From Planktothrix agardhii NIES-204 (GTDB lineage: Bacteria; Cyanobacteriota; Cyanobacteriia; Cyanobacteriales; Microcoleaceae): a stretch of DNA of 64,000 nt. Below the pieces are notes generated by a model, which did no database searches, was not told where the DNA came from, and saw nothing but the letters and a program-made list of their open reading frames with translations. The stretch's first letter is position 1, and every line of letters begins with the position of its first letter. Location: assembly GCA_003609755.1 (NCBI GenBank), contig AP017991.1:3241501-3305500 (forward strand), given 5' to 3'. The position numbers were made by a program, and so were the translations under genes. Shown here piece by piece: positions 46,810 through 55,636 of the stretch.

Positions 46810-48732
46810 ATGGTACCGAGAGAATTTTTAAAGACTGTAGCTACGAGAGTTGGAATTTCCGACAATGAACTCGAAGTGATGGCGCGGGCAATCCAAGGAG
46901 AACCGATGACTGCGATTTCTAAGCAATTAGGGGTTCGCAAGGATGCCTTGCAGAAACGCTTGGGTGAGGTTTATAGGAAACTAAATATTAGCGGTGCAGG
47001 GCCGGGAAAATTAGCAAAATTGCAGCAAAAGTTACTGTCAGAATATCAAACCGATGGTACTAATCAAGGGAGCCAAATCAATGGTCAATCCGGTCGCAAA
47101 AAGCGGTCGATGAGTGGCCTTGACCCCCAAGGTTTCAGTAGTAATGTTCAAATCGATTGGGGGAATGCACCCAAATTGGCAGCCTTTTATGGCCGTTTGG
47201 AAGCTATGGCTACCTTAAAACAAGGATTAGTCACCGAACGTGCTCACCTGATGATGTTGGAGGGCATGGGCGGTATTGGGAAAACGGCTTTGGCGGTTAA
47301 ATTAGTTCAGGAAATTGCCCCGGACTTTGACAAAGTGATTTGGCGCTCACTCCGAGATAAACCTTCTCCGAGTGAGTTTATCGCCTCAACTTTTCCTGAA
47401 CAATCTCAAGCCCCTTTAGGTTGGGATGATTCGGAACAAATCGCCCAATTGTTGAAAACCTTATCGGATTCTCGGTATTTGTTAGTAATTGATGAGATAG
47501 AATATATCTCACAACTCGGGAGTAAAGATGCGGCTTTCAAAAGTTATGAATCTTTATTTCAACAGATTAGTGAGTCTTCCCATCGTAGCAGTGTTTTATT
47601 AATCGGTTGGGAATTTCCGCTTTCGTGGCAACAGTTCGCGTCTAAAACCTCAGTACAGTTAACTGGGTTATCGGAACAAGACTCTCAACAAATGGTTTTA
47701 TCCGGTCAAGAATCCCTCTATTTAGATGAAAAATTCCTATCAGAATTGATTCATTTATGTGGTGGCAACCCCTTAATTTTAAAATTATGGGCGGCTAAGA
47801 TTCCTGATTTTACAATTAGAAATCTGACGAAATTAATCAAGCAAAATACCTTGGTTATTGAAGAATTGGTACGTCAATCCCTGCGAGCAGAACAGGAATT
47901 GTCCGACCTAGAAATTCGTTTAGTCTGTTGGTTGGCAGTAAATCAAAAAGCGGCAACCTTGAGTGAGTTAGCAACGGATTTAATTCTCTCGGAAACTGAA
48001 GCCGAAGTCCAGACTTCCTTAGAATTTTTAGTTGAGCGATCGCTGTTAGAAACAACTAATTTTAGCGCTCCTATGGCTTACACGGTTAATAGTAACTTCA
48101 GAAAAGCCGTCTGGTATCAGTTAATGGGTAAATCCTTTAATGAACTGGGTTATAAACACTACTTAGAAGGGGAGTTTCAATCGGCTAAAATCAATTTATT
48201 GCAAGCAATTCGCTATCATTCGGCTTTAAGTGCAGGTCATTATAATTTAGGTTCGACCTATGAAAAGCTCGATCAGTTTGAAGAAGCCAGAAAACATTAT
48301 CAAATTCTAGTCGATGTGGATAATAACCGCGCAACACAGGCGGCGGTAAATAATTTAGCACGATTGGAAATTTTAGATGGCAAAACCGAGGAAGCTATTG
48401 ATAAATTAGAAAAAACCTTGGTACAAGTTAAGGATAAAGGAATCCGAGCCGCCTTATATAAGAATTTAGGCTGGGCTTATTTCCTAGAAAATAATCCAAA
48501 ACAGGCTGAAGTTGAGTTACGTCAATCCTTAGAATTAAAAGAATCTAATGTGGTAGCTTACTATCTTTTAGCTCAGGTTTTAGAAGCCCAAAACCGTCAT
48601 AAACAAGCCTTAACGTTTTGGAAAACGGCCTTAGAACAGGACGAATTAGATCAAAAATCTAATGGTGTTACCTGGCGTTTACCTGAATTGCTGGCTTGGC
48701 GGATGACTGCTCGCCAACGCTTACTGAAATAA
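46810..48732 (+). CDS. HTH-NB-ARC-TPR STAND ATPase
   Basis: 640 residues. An N-terminal helix-turn-helix-like domain (about 5-80; ELEVMARAIQGEPMTAISKQLGV) of the type seen on cyanobacterial STAND ATPases is followed by an NB-ARC domain: P-loop MEGMGGIGKTAL around residues 151-161, Walker B LLVIDE at 224-229, and GLSEQDSQQM and GGNPLILKLWA for the ARC helices. A winged-helix-like region (about 370-430) precedes at least three TPR units (about 440-600; AGHYNLGSTYEKLDQFEEA). A signal-responsive ATPase: the TPRs sense, the NTPase oligomerises and the HTH may act on DNA or protein. Ligand and effector role are unknown. Confidence 0.87.
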   Translation: MVPREFLKTVATRVGISDNELEVMARAIQGEPMTAISKQLGVRKDALQKRLGEVYRKLNISGAGPGKLAKLQQKLLSEYQTDGTNQGSQINGQSGRKKRSMSGLDPQGFSSNVQIDWGNAPKLAAFYGRLEAMATLKQGLVTERAHLMMLEGMGGIGKTALAVKLVQEIAPDFDKVIWRSLRDKPSPSEFIASTFPEQSQAPLGWDDSEQIAQLLKTLSDSRYLLVIDEIEYISQLGSKDAAFKSYESLFQQISESSHRSSVLLIGWEFPLSWQQFASKTSVQLTGLSEQDSQQMVLSGQESLYLDEKFLSELIHLCGGNPLILKLWAAKIPDFTIRNLTKLIKQNTLVIEELVRQSLRAEQELSDLEIRLVCWLAVNQKAATLSELATDLILSETEAEVQTSLEFLVERSLLETTNFSAPMAYTVNSNFRKAVWYQLMGKSFNELGYKHYLEGEFQSAKINLLQAIRYHSALSAGHYNLGSTYEKLDQFEEARKHYQILVDVDNNRATQAAVNNLARLEILDGKTEEAIDKLEKTLVQVKDKGIRAALYKNLGWAYFLENNPKQAEVELRQSLELKESNVVAYYLLAQVLEAQNRHKQALTFWKTALEQDELDQKSNGVTWRLPELLAWRMTARQRLLK

Positions 48733-48736
48733 TCGC

Positions 48737-48865
48737 TTAAGTAGGTAGGCGGGATTAAACTTTTTCATTTAACAATATGTAAAGGAGGCTTAGATCAGCT
48801 ATTAGAAAGCGTTAGAACGATTTACAATCGTTTACATGGAGACTTTATAGAGCCTACCTACTTAA
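48737..48865. mobile_element. 129-bp MITE-like element with perfect 14-bp ends
   Basis: ttaagtaggtaggc at 48737-48750 is matched exactly by its reverse complement at 48852-48865. The termini are related to those of the element at 27247-27351. It has no ORF and sits directly after the STAND ATPase stop. Confidence 0.75.
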
Positions 48866-48897
48866 AGCCTCCTTTCCCTATTTCCCTGACTTGGGGA

Positions 48898-48936
48898 TTG
48901 ACATCCACCCCGCCGTAAACGGACGGGGATTCCTCA
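48898..48936 (+). mobile_element. Orphan IS200/IS605-type end sequence
   Basis: ttgacatccaccccgccg followed by taaacggacggggattcctca forms a GC-rich stem (ccccg...cgggg, ccgt...acgg) and resembles the right-end motif of cyanobacterial IS200/IS605 elements. No transposase or TnpB gene is adjacent, so it is a remnant. The surrounding gap (48866-49130) has no gene. Confidence 0.5.
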
Positions 48937-49130
48937 CCACGCTACCTTTTTAGGATGGTCGCTGAATGGGGATAACTGTCCTTTCGGATCAACAAAGAAT
49001 TTCGTTGAAAAAAATCTACTAGATCATAGTTTAAAACATCTTTTGAAAAAATAAATTGACTTATACAACAAGGTAGAAATTTTAGCAATTGCAACCTTAA
49101 AGGTTATTTTTAAAAAACCGCTCCCTAAGT

Positions 49131-52100
49131 TTACCAAGGGCTTCCAATCATTGTAAATCCTGACCAGTAATAGGGATGGGATAGGCTGGTAATATTAAAT
49201 TCTGTCAGATTCTCAGGGAGAGGAATAGCGCCAAAGGTGGTTATCAATTGATCATTTTCGATCCGAGTTTTTCCTTGAATCATGTCAATTTGTGCCTCTT
49301 GTAAAGCGATCGCTTTAATCGGAGCTTGCTTTAAAGATTCATAAAATTCACTCATTAATCCCAAGGTTCCTTGATCACTAACATACCATAAACTCGCTAA
49401 AGCGGATTTAACTCCCGCCTGCACCGCTAACCCAGCAAATCCTAATTCTGACCGTCGATCTCCTAATGCTGTTCGACAAGCACTTAAAGTTAATAATTCC
49501 ACTATGGGATTATCCCAACCCAAATTAGGAAGTTCTGTTAAGGGTAATTTTTCATTCCATAATTGAATAAAAGAATTACTCGGAGATCCGGTTTTAAAAT
49601 CAGCGTGGGTGGCTAAATGAATCACTTGAAAATCAGATATACGCCGTTGGGATTTCAGATTTTCCAGGGTAAATCGTTCGTTTAAGAATTTTTCCCCAGG
49701 CCAAATTTCAGTAATATTTTGGAGTTCAATTGGAACCGCCGGAAGTGGATTTTGTTGTTGAAATTGACTGGCTCCCATGGCTAGGACTTGCGCTTGACCA
49801 ATGGGTTGATATCGAAAGTCAATTAAGCTGGTACTCGGAATTAAACTAATCCCATATTTTTCGGTTAAAAATTGTTGACCATCCCATAAAACTGCCATCG
49901 GTAAACTCCGTAAACCTGCATCCAGGGAGAATAGAATTGTAGAAATTCCTAATCTTTTCAAATTATCTTCTATCGGTTGAATCATCCATTGATAAAGTTG
50001 TTTCGCCGGAGCTTGATAACTGACTTTATCCCGTTTTCGGGGGTTGGTAATTTCACTTTGTAATTGTCGAACAACGGGGAATAATTTTTCTTTAGTGGCT
50101 TCAGGAACGCTATGTCTTATGGGTTCACCGAAGGAAGGAACCACAATGATTTCTAATTGCTCTTCCCTGGAAACAATATAAACAATCGCATAAACCTGTT
50201 TAGTTTTTATCTCTAATTCTTTTAACAATTGTTGAACTTCTGAACGATTTAATTGGGTTCCTTGGACTCCTAAATGTTGTTTAAATTCTTGATTTCTTGA
50301 CTGTTCTAATGCTAAAAATGTCGAATCTAAGTTATCAAAACCAAAAGCAATATCTACCGTTGATAAAATTTTCTTGGGCAGAAAATTATTGTTATCATTA
50401 ATAATAATTTCAGGAGAAGTTTCTTCTATTTTTTGTTCTTGGTCAGGAGGAATTAAGGCATCTTGTTGTAGGATAACTCCGGTATCAATTAAGGGTTGAT
50501 TTACATTGGGGGGAATATTAGGCGCGTCATCGGTGGAAATAACAATATTTCCTGATGTGAATGAACCTTCAAAACTTTGGGGTGGCAGAATATTAAAGTC
50601 TCCTGTAGTATTGTTATCATTAATAATAATTTCAGGAGAAGTTTCTTCTATTTTTTGTTCTTGGTCAGGACGAATTAATACATCTTCTTGTAGGATAACT
50701 TCGGTATCAATTAAGGGTTGATTTACATTGGGGGGAATATTAGGCGCGTCATCGGTGGAAATAACAATATTTCCTGATGTGAATGAACCTTCAAAACTTT
50801 GGAGTGGCAGAATATTAAAGTCTCCTGTAGTAATGACGGAGGCTGTTCCATTCATTGCTAAGTTACCTCCGATTTCAAAGGGAGCAACAGGGGGATTCAG
50901 TGGCCCTCCGGCCTGACGAATCGTAATCGAACCCCCGCCCAGACGTCCTGCGGTGGAGATACTGGCGGTTCCCGTGGGGGAAAATTGGGTGGGGAAGGAG
51001 TTGGTAGCACGGAAGTAGCCTTGAGTTGATTCCGCAAAAACGTTACCCCCGAGACCATTGGGGGATTCAGCGTTAATAAATTCGACCTGAACATCATTAA
51101 TCGGGTCGAGGAAGACGTTACCGCCCTGGGTTTGACCTTGGGTATCAATTTGTCCGGTGGTAATGCTGGTTTGGGCTTTAACCGTAACATTACCGCCTGT
51201 CGAACCGGATGTCAGTATATTTCCGGTTGTAACATTTCCGGTATTCGCTTCTAGGGAGATATTTCCGCCCGCATTACCTGGGGATGAGCTATTCAGGGTG
51301 TTAGTAGTAATATTTCCCTGGGGGGTACTTAGGGAAATACCCCCACCGTTAGCATTAGGGGATGAACTATTCAGGGAGTTAACCGTAATATTCCCGTTAC
51401 GGCTATTGAGGGTAATACCAGGGGATGCGGTAATATCACGGGTGGTAATATCATTATTGGCGGTGACTGCAACCGTACCATTACTGAGAATATTAGCATT
51501 GAGGTTAACAATATTACTGGCATTAATATTCAGTCCCCCTGACCCTAGGGTAATAGGGGCGTTAGCTTGGACGGTTCCGGCGGTAATCCCTAAACCGTTT
51601 AGGGTAGATTCTGTGGTAAAAGTATCTAAATTTACATCATTATTCCCCGCGTTAAGAGTTAACTTTCCTTGTCCACCAAGGGTTGAACCAATAAAGTCAA
51701 TTGCTCCATTTCCAATACTGGTGTCTAATGTAACTGAATTTCCAGAAACATTAACGGTATTTACGGAGGAAAAGTTAAGTCCGGCGCTGGTGTAGATATC
51801 TCCAAACAGGTTAAGGGCGCTCGCTTGTTGAAAAATTAATCCGTTTATGGGGTTATTATTATTACCAACGGTATTCAGGGAAATTGTTCCATTTCCGGCG
51901 TTGAGTGTTAGGGTTTGGGAACCTGTTATCGGACTATTATTAAATAGGATATTACCATTATTTCCGGTGGTATTAATAATAATAGGATTTTCGAGTTGAG
52001 TTCCCCCAGAAGCATTACTAAAATCAATATTATTATTTGTAGTTAAATTGCCTTTTAGGGTCGTGAGTCCGGTGGTATTAACTTGCAAACTAGACAGGGG

Positions 52101-55100
52101 GTTACTATCACCCACAGTAGAAAAAGTAATATTACCGCTACCCGCATTCAGGGTTAAGTTACTATTTCCATTGATAGAATTATTGAAAATAATATCACCA
52201 CTATTATTAGTTCCCGATGAAGTTAGGGTAATATTAGGGGATGCGAGTTGTAGGGGACTATTATATTGTTGTTGACTTCCGACCCCATTATTGCTAGAGG
52301 TATTAATATCACCATTTAAAATAATTGGATTATTTCCAGTGTTTAAAGTAACATTTCCCGCTTGGTTGTTTTGGGTGCTGGTATTGATTTCCCCCAGGGT
52401 AATATTAGCAGGAGTTGTCATCGTAATATCACCGCCATTGCTATTAGGAGAACTGCTATTAATAATTCCGCCACTACTATCAATATTTCCCGTATTGCTA
52501 TTTAATATAATAGCTTGACCTTGGGTAGTTAGGTTGGCGGTAGTGATATTATTTTCGGCATTAATATTAATAGTGGCGGTATTCGTGGCGGTGATGGGTT
52601 GGGTTAAATTAACCGTACCACTGCTATTGATATTAATTCCTTCTCCCTCAAGATTAATTCCCCCATTACTATTGACATCTCCACTGGTTAGATTTAAAGT
52701 ATTTAAGGGATTTGTTGCTCCTATTGCTTGATTAATATTAACCGTTCCCGTCCCCGCTTCCAGGGTTAAATTAGCAGTCCCTGGAGTATTACTATCAACG
52801 GTATTATTAAAGGTAACATTTCCACTTCTGGCGGTTCCCGATGTGTTTAAAGTAACGATATCTGCATCTAAAATCACCGGAGAATTAAAGATAATATTAT
52901 TCCCTGAACCAATAGTAGCAGAAGTATCAATATTATTAGTTAAATTAATTGTATTTCCAGAGAGAGTTAGGGTTCCGGCTTGACTGGTTCCTAAATTAGA
53001 TTCTGTGCGGGTAATTACTGCGCCTATAGTTAAATTTTCAGCCGCATTTAGGTTGATTTCTCCTCCGTTTTCGGTGGTTGAACTACTATTAAGAATACCC
53101 GATGCGGTATTAATATTTCCGGTATTACTGGTGAGAGAAATTCTTGACCCATTACTAATAATATCCGCCGTTGTAATATCTCCAGTAGCACTAACATCAA
53201 TAGGACTATTATTAGCTGTTATGGTATCACCTAAATTAATATTTTGAGTTGCATTAACATTAATTCCCCCATTCTCTACCGTTACCGCAGACTGAGTAAC
53301 CACATTTCCGCTATTAATGATTAAGTTTTGTAGCGGCAGACTATCCCCTATTGCTTGACTAAAAGTTGCATCTCCCGTTCCAGTTTCTAGGGTTAAACTA
53401 TTACGTCCTCCCATTAGCAAGGGGAGGGTAGGGGTGGGGTTAATACCCCCGTTAATTGTTCCATTAAAGGTAACATTCCCCCCGCTATTATTTCCCGTTG
53501 TATTGATAGTAATATTGGGTTTAGGTAGAATAACATTAGCATTAAAATTAACATCACTTCCCTGACCTTTGGTGGCTGAGGTATTAATATCTCCAGTTAA
53601 ATTAATAGTATTATTTCCTGAAGAAATATCTAGGGTTCCTGCCTGACTATTGGTAGAATTAGAGGCGGTACTGGTATTAATTCCTCCTAAAGTAATCGTT
53701 CCCGAAGCGTTGAGGGTTTGGTTGCCGCCATCATTATCAGAAGAACTACTATCTAAAATGCCAGCTTGGGTATTAATTTCCCCATTGGTAGCAGAAACCG
53801 TAATTGTATTACCCTGACCTGTGGTGGCGGAAGTATTAATATTATCAGTTACCGTAATAATATTATTAGCAGAAGTTAAACTAACACTTCCTCCTTGGGT
53901 GTTTCCACGGGCATTAATTCCGGCAACCCTAATATTACCCGCCGCATTAATCGCAATATTTCCCCCACTTCCCTGAATAGAACTACTATCAATAATTCCA
54001 AAACTACTATTGATATTTCCTTCACTACTTTGGAGATTAATTTCACCCCCGGTATTAGTCACGGAATTAATTAATAAATCTCGATTTCCTGATATGGTGA
54101 TACTTCCTGAACCTGTGGTAGTAATGGGGGTATTTTCTCCAATAATTACACTATTTGTATTCTCGCCATTCTCACCATTATTCACACCATCGATTAAAAT
54201 TGACCCCGTATTACTTTGAATTTTACTCTCTCCAAATATTCCCACCGCCTGACTATTAGCAACTGCCGCACTACGACCTTGAATATTAATATTCCCACTC
54301 GCTAAACTATTAATTTCTGCGGTATTAATTAAAATAATCCCATTACTCTCACTCCCCGTACTATTGCCAGTTCCAGTTAAATTAATGCTCCCTGTTCCTG
54401 ACGATTGAATTAGACTATTTCCCAATAAAATACCCTGTCCACCTAAAGAAGATGAACTCACTCCAGTTAAATTCAGATTTCCATTAATAACCCCAATAAT
54501 AGGGTTATCTAAAATCAAAATCCCATGACTATCGGGAGTTTGACTACTACTTCCCACTAAATTAATATTTCCCGTTGCTGTCGCGGTAATATTTGCACCT
54601 CCAAATAGGGCAATTCCATGACTACTATTCCCCGTAGCAATACTAAGTCCATCTAAATTAATATTCCCAATTCCAGTAGAAACAATTTCACCTCCATCCC
54701 CAATAAAAATTCCTATACTTGAGGTTAAACCCTGTCCCAAACCGTTAATTTTAATATCACTATTTAGGGTTTGTATTTTTCCATTCGCGATAAAAATTCC
54801 CTCGCTAATATTACCCTGACCACTAACCCCCGATAAGGTAATATTTCCGGTTCCTGTGGAAGAAATTAGGGAGTTATTTAATATAGAAATTCCGTCATTA
54901 TTATTTCCTGTGGCGTTATTATTTCCGTTTAAATCAATATTTCCAGTTCCGGTTGAAGCAATATTACTATCACTAATATAAACTGCCACGCTATTATTGA
55001 TTCCGGCGGGAGTTCCTGTGATTTTAATTGTACCATCAACGGTTGAAATATTACTTTGGTTCAAATTCACACCAAAACTATTTAATCCATTCTCACTACT

Positions 55101-55400
55101 TCCAGTTAAGGTAATATTCCCTGTTCTGCTTTGTAAGGTAGAATTATTATTGAGTAAAACACCAATATTATTGGTTTGACTGCCTTTACTATTGCCAACA
55201 ATACTAATATTTCCTGCCTCTGAATTAATAGTAGATTGTTCTAACCAAACTCCTATATTAGTCTCGGTTTGTAGACCACTGGTTCCAGTTAAATTAACAT
55301 TTCCATTGCCAGAATTTAAGCTACTATTCGTTAATAGAATCCCATGATTAAAGGGTTGGTTATTAACCGCAATGCCATCTAGGGTGATGTTTCCCCCCAA
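49131..55400 (-). CDS. CHAT-domain exoprotein, C-terminal part of a frameshifted TPS-CHAT gene
   Basis: 2089 residues from the first ATG; the coding frame is open upstream to the G run at 55649-55654 and continues the N-terminal part. Residues 1 to about 1580 are beta-helix repeats (GNITL, GGNISL, NSSGNINL-type), consistent with an extended filament. A 74-residue segment is duplicated in tandem (50389-50832). The C-terminal 300 residues form a CHAT peptidase-like domain (clan CD, caspase-like) with HLATHADF and LSACRTALG supplying the His-Cys dyad, then GFAGLAVQAGVKSALASLWYV. By family, the His-Cys pair suggests a cysteine protease; substrate and activation are unknown. Confidence 0.85.
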   Translation of the reverse strand: MGGNITLDGIAVNNQPFNHGILLTNSSLNSGNGNVNLTGTSGLQTETNIGVWLEQSTINSEAGNISIVGNSKGSQTNNIGVLLNNNSTLQSRTGNITLTGSSENGLNSFGVNLNQSNISTVDGTIKITGTPAGINNSVAVYISDSNIASTGTGNIDLNGNNNATGNNNDGISILNNSLISSTGTGNITLSGVSGQGNISEGIFIANGKIQTLNSDIKINGLGQGLTSSIGIFIGDGGEIVSTGIGNINLDGLSIATGNSSHGIALFGGANITATATGNINLVGSSSQTPDSHGILILDNPIIGVINGNLNLTGVSSSSLGGQGILLGNSLIQSSGTGSINLTGTGNSTGSESNGIILINTAEINSLASGNINIQGRSAAVANSQAVGIFGESKIQSNTGSILIDGVNNGENGENTNSVIIGENTPITTTGSGSITISGNRDLLINSVTNTGGEINLQSSEGNINSSFGIIDSSSIQGSGGNIAINAAGNIRVAGINARGNTQGGSVSLTSANNIITVTDNINTSATTGQGNTITVSATNGEINTQAGILDSSSSDNDGGNQTLNASGTITLGGINTSTASNSTNSQAGTLDISSGNNTINLTGDINTSATKGQGSDVNFNANVILPKPNITINTTGNNSGGNVTFNGTINGGINPTPTLPLLMGGRNSLTLETGTGDATFSQAIGDSLPLQNLIINSGNVVTQSAVTVENGGINVNATQNINLGDTITANNSPIDVSATGDITTADIISNGSRISLTSNTGNINTASGILNSSSTTENGGEINLNAAENLTIGAVITRTESNLGTSQAGTLTLSGNTINLTNNIDTSATIGSGNNIIFNSPVILDADIVTLNTSGTARSGNVTFNNTVDSNTPGTANLTLEAGTGTVNINQAIGATNPLNTLNLTSGDVNSNGGINLEGEGININSSGTVNLTQPITATNTATININAENNITTANLTTQGQAIILNSNTGNIDSSGGIINSSSPNSNGGDITMTTPANITLGEINTSTQNNQAGNVTLNTGNNPIILNGDINTSSNNGVGSQQQYNSPLQLASPNITLTSSGTNNSGDIIFNNSINGNSNLTLNAGSGNITFSTVGDSNPLSSLQVNTTGLTTLKGNLTTNNNIDFSNASGGTQLENPIIINTTGNNGNILFNNSPITGSQTLTLNAGNGTISLNTVGNNNNPINGLIFQQASALNLFGDIYTSAGLNFSSVNTVNVSGNSVTLDTSIGNGAIDFIGSTLGGQGKLTLNAGNNDVNLDTFTTESTLNGLGITAGTVQANAPITLGSGGLNINASNIVNLNANILSNGTVAVTANNDITTRDITASPGITLNSRNGNITVNSLNSSSPNANGGGISLSTPQGNITTNTLNSSSPGNAGGNISLEANTGNVTTGNILTSGSTGGNVTVKAQTSITTGQIDTQGQTQGGNVFLDPINDVQVEFINAESPNGLGGNVFAESTQGYFRATNSFPTQFSPTGTASISTAGRLGGGSITIRQAGGPLNPPVAPFEIGGNLAMNGTASVITTGDFNILPLQSFEGSFTSGNIVISTDDAPNIPPNVNQPLIDTEVILQEDVLIRPDQEQKIEETSPEIIINDNNTTGDFNILPPQSFEGSFTSGNIVISTDDAPNIPPNVNQPLIDTGVILQQDALIPPDQEQKIEETSPEIIINDNNNFLPKKILSTVDIAFGFDNLDSTFLALEQSRNQEFKQHLGVQGTQLNRSEVQQLLKELEIKTKQVYAIVYIVSREEQLEIIVVPSFGEPIRHSVPEATKEKLFPVVRQLQSEITNPRKRDKVSYQAPAKQLYQWMIQPIEDNLKRLGISTILFSLDAGLRSLPMAVLWDGQQFLTEKYGISLIPSTSLIDFRYQPIGQAQVLAMGASQFQQQNPLPAVPIELQNITEIWPGEKFLNERFTLENLKSQRRISDFQVIHLATHADFKTGSPSNSFIQLWNEKLPLTELPNLGWDNPIVELLTLSACRTALGDRRSELGFAGLAVQAGVKSALASLWYVSDQGTLGLMSEFYESLKQAPIKAIALQEAQIDMIQGKTRIENDQLITTFGAIPLPENLTEFNITSLSHPYYWSGFTMIGSPW
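50389..50832. repeat. 222-bp tandem duplication inside the CHAT gene
   Basis: Two copies (50389-50610 and 50611-50832) encode a 74-residue unit containing LQSFEGSFTSGNIVIST and DQEQKIEETSPEIIIND. The copies differ at only a few positions (for example DTEVILQEDVLI against DTGVILQQDALI), so the duplication is fairly recent and frame-preserving. Confidence 0.88.
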
Positions 55401-55636
55401 GGTATTAATTTGACTATTATCAATCCAAACTCCAGAATGGAATAGGACATTTCCTCGACCCGTTGCGGTAAAATCTCCTCCCTTTGTATCGAGGGTAGCG
55501 TTTTTAATATAAATAGCACCATTATTATTATTCTCAAAATCTGCATTAAAATTCAGGTTTAATTTATCACTATCATTCGGGATACTATCCCTAATAGTTT
55601 GTCCATTCAGAATAATATTCCCCGCCGCATTTAAGG

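Noticed and set aside
50506-50916. Two similar plus-strand ORFs (71 and 62 residues)
   Set aside because: Antisense to the 222-bp duplication in the CHAT gene.
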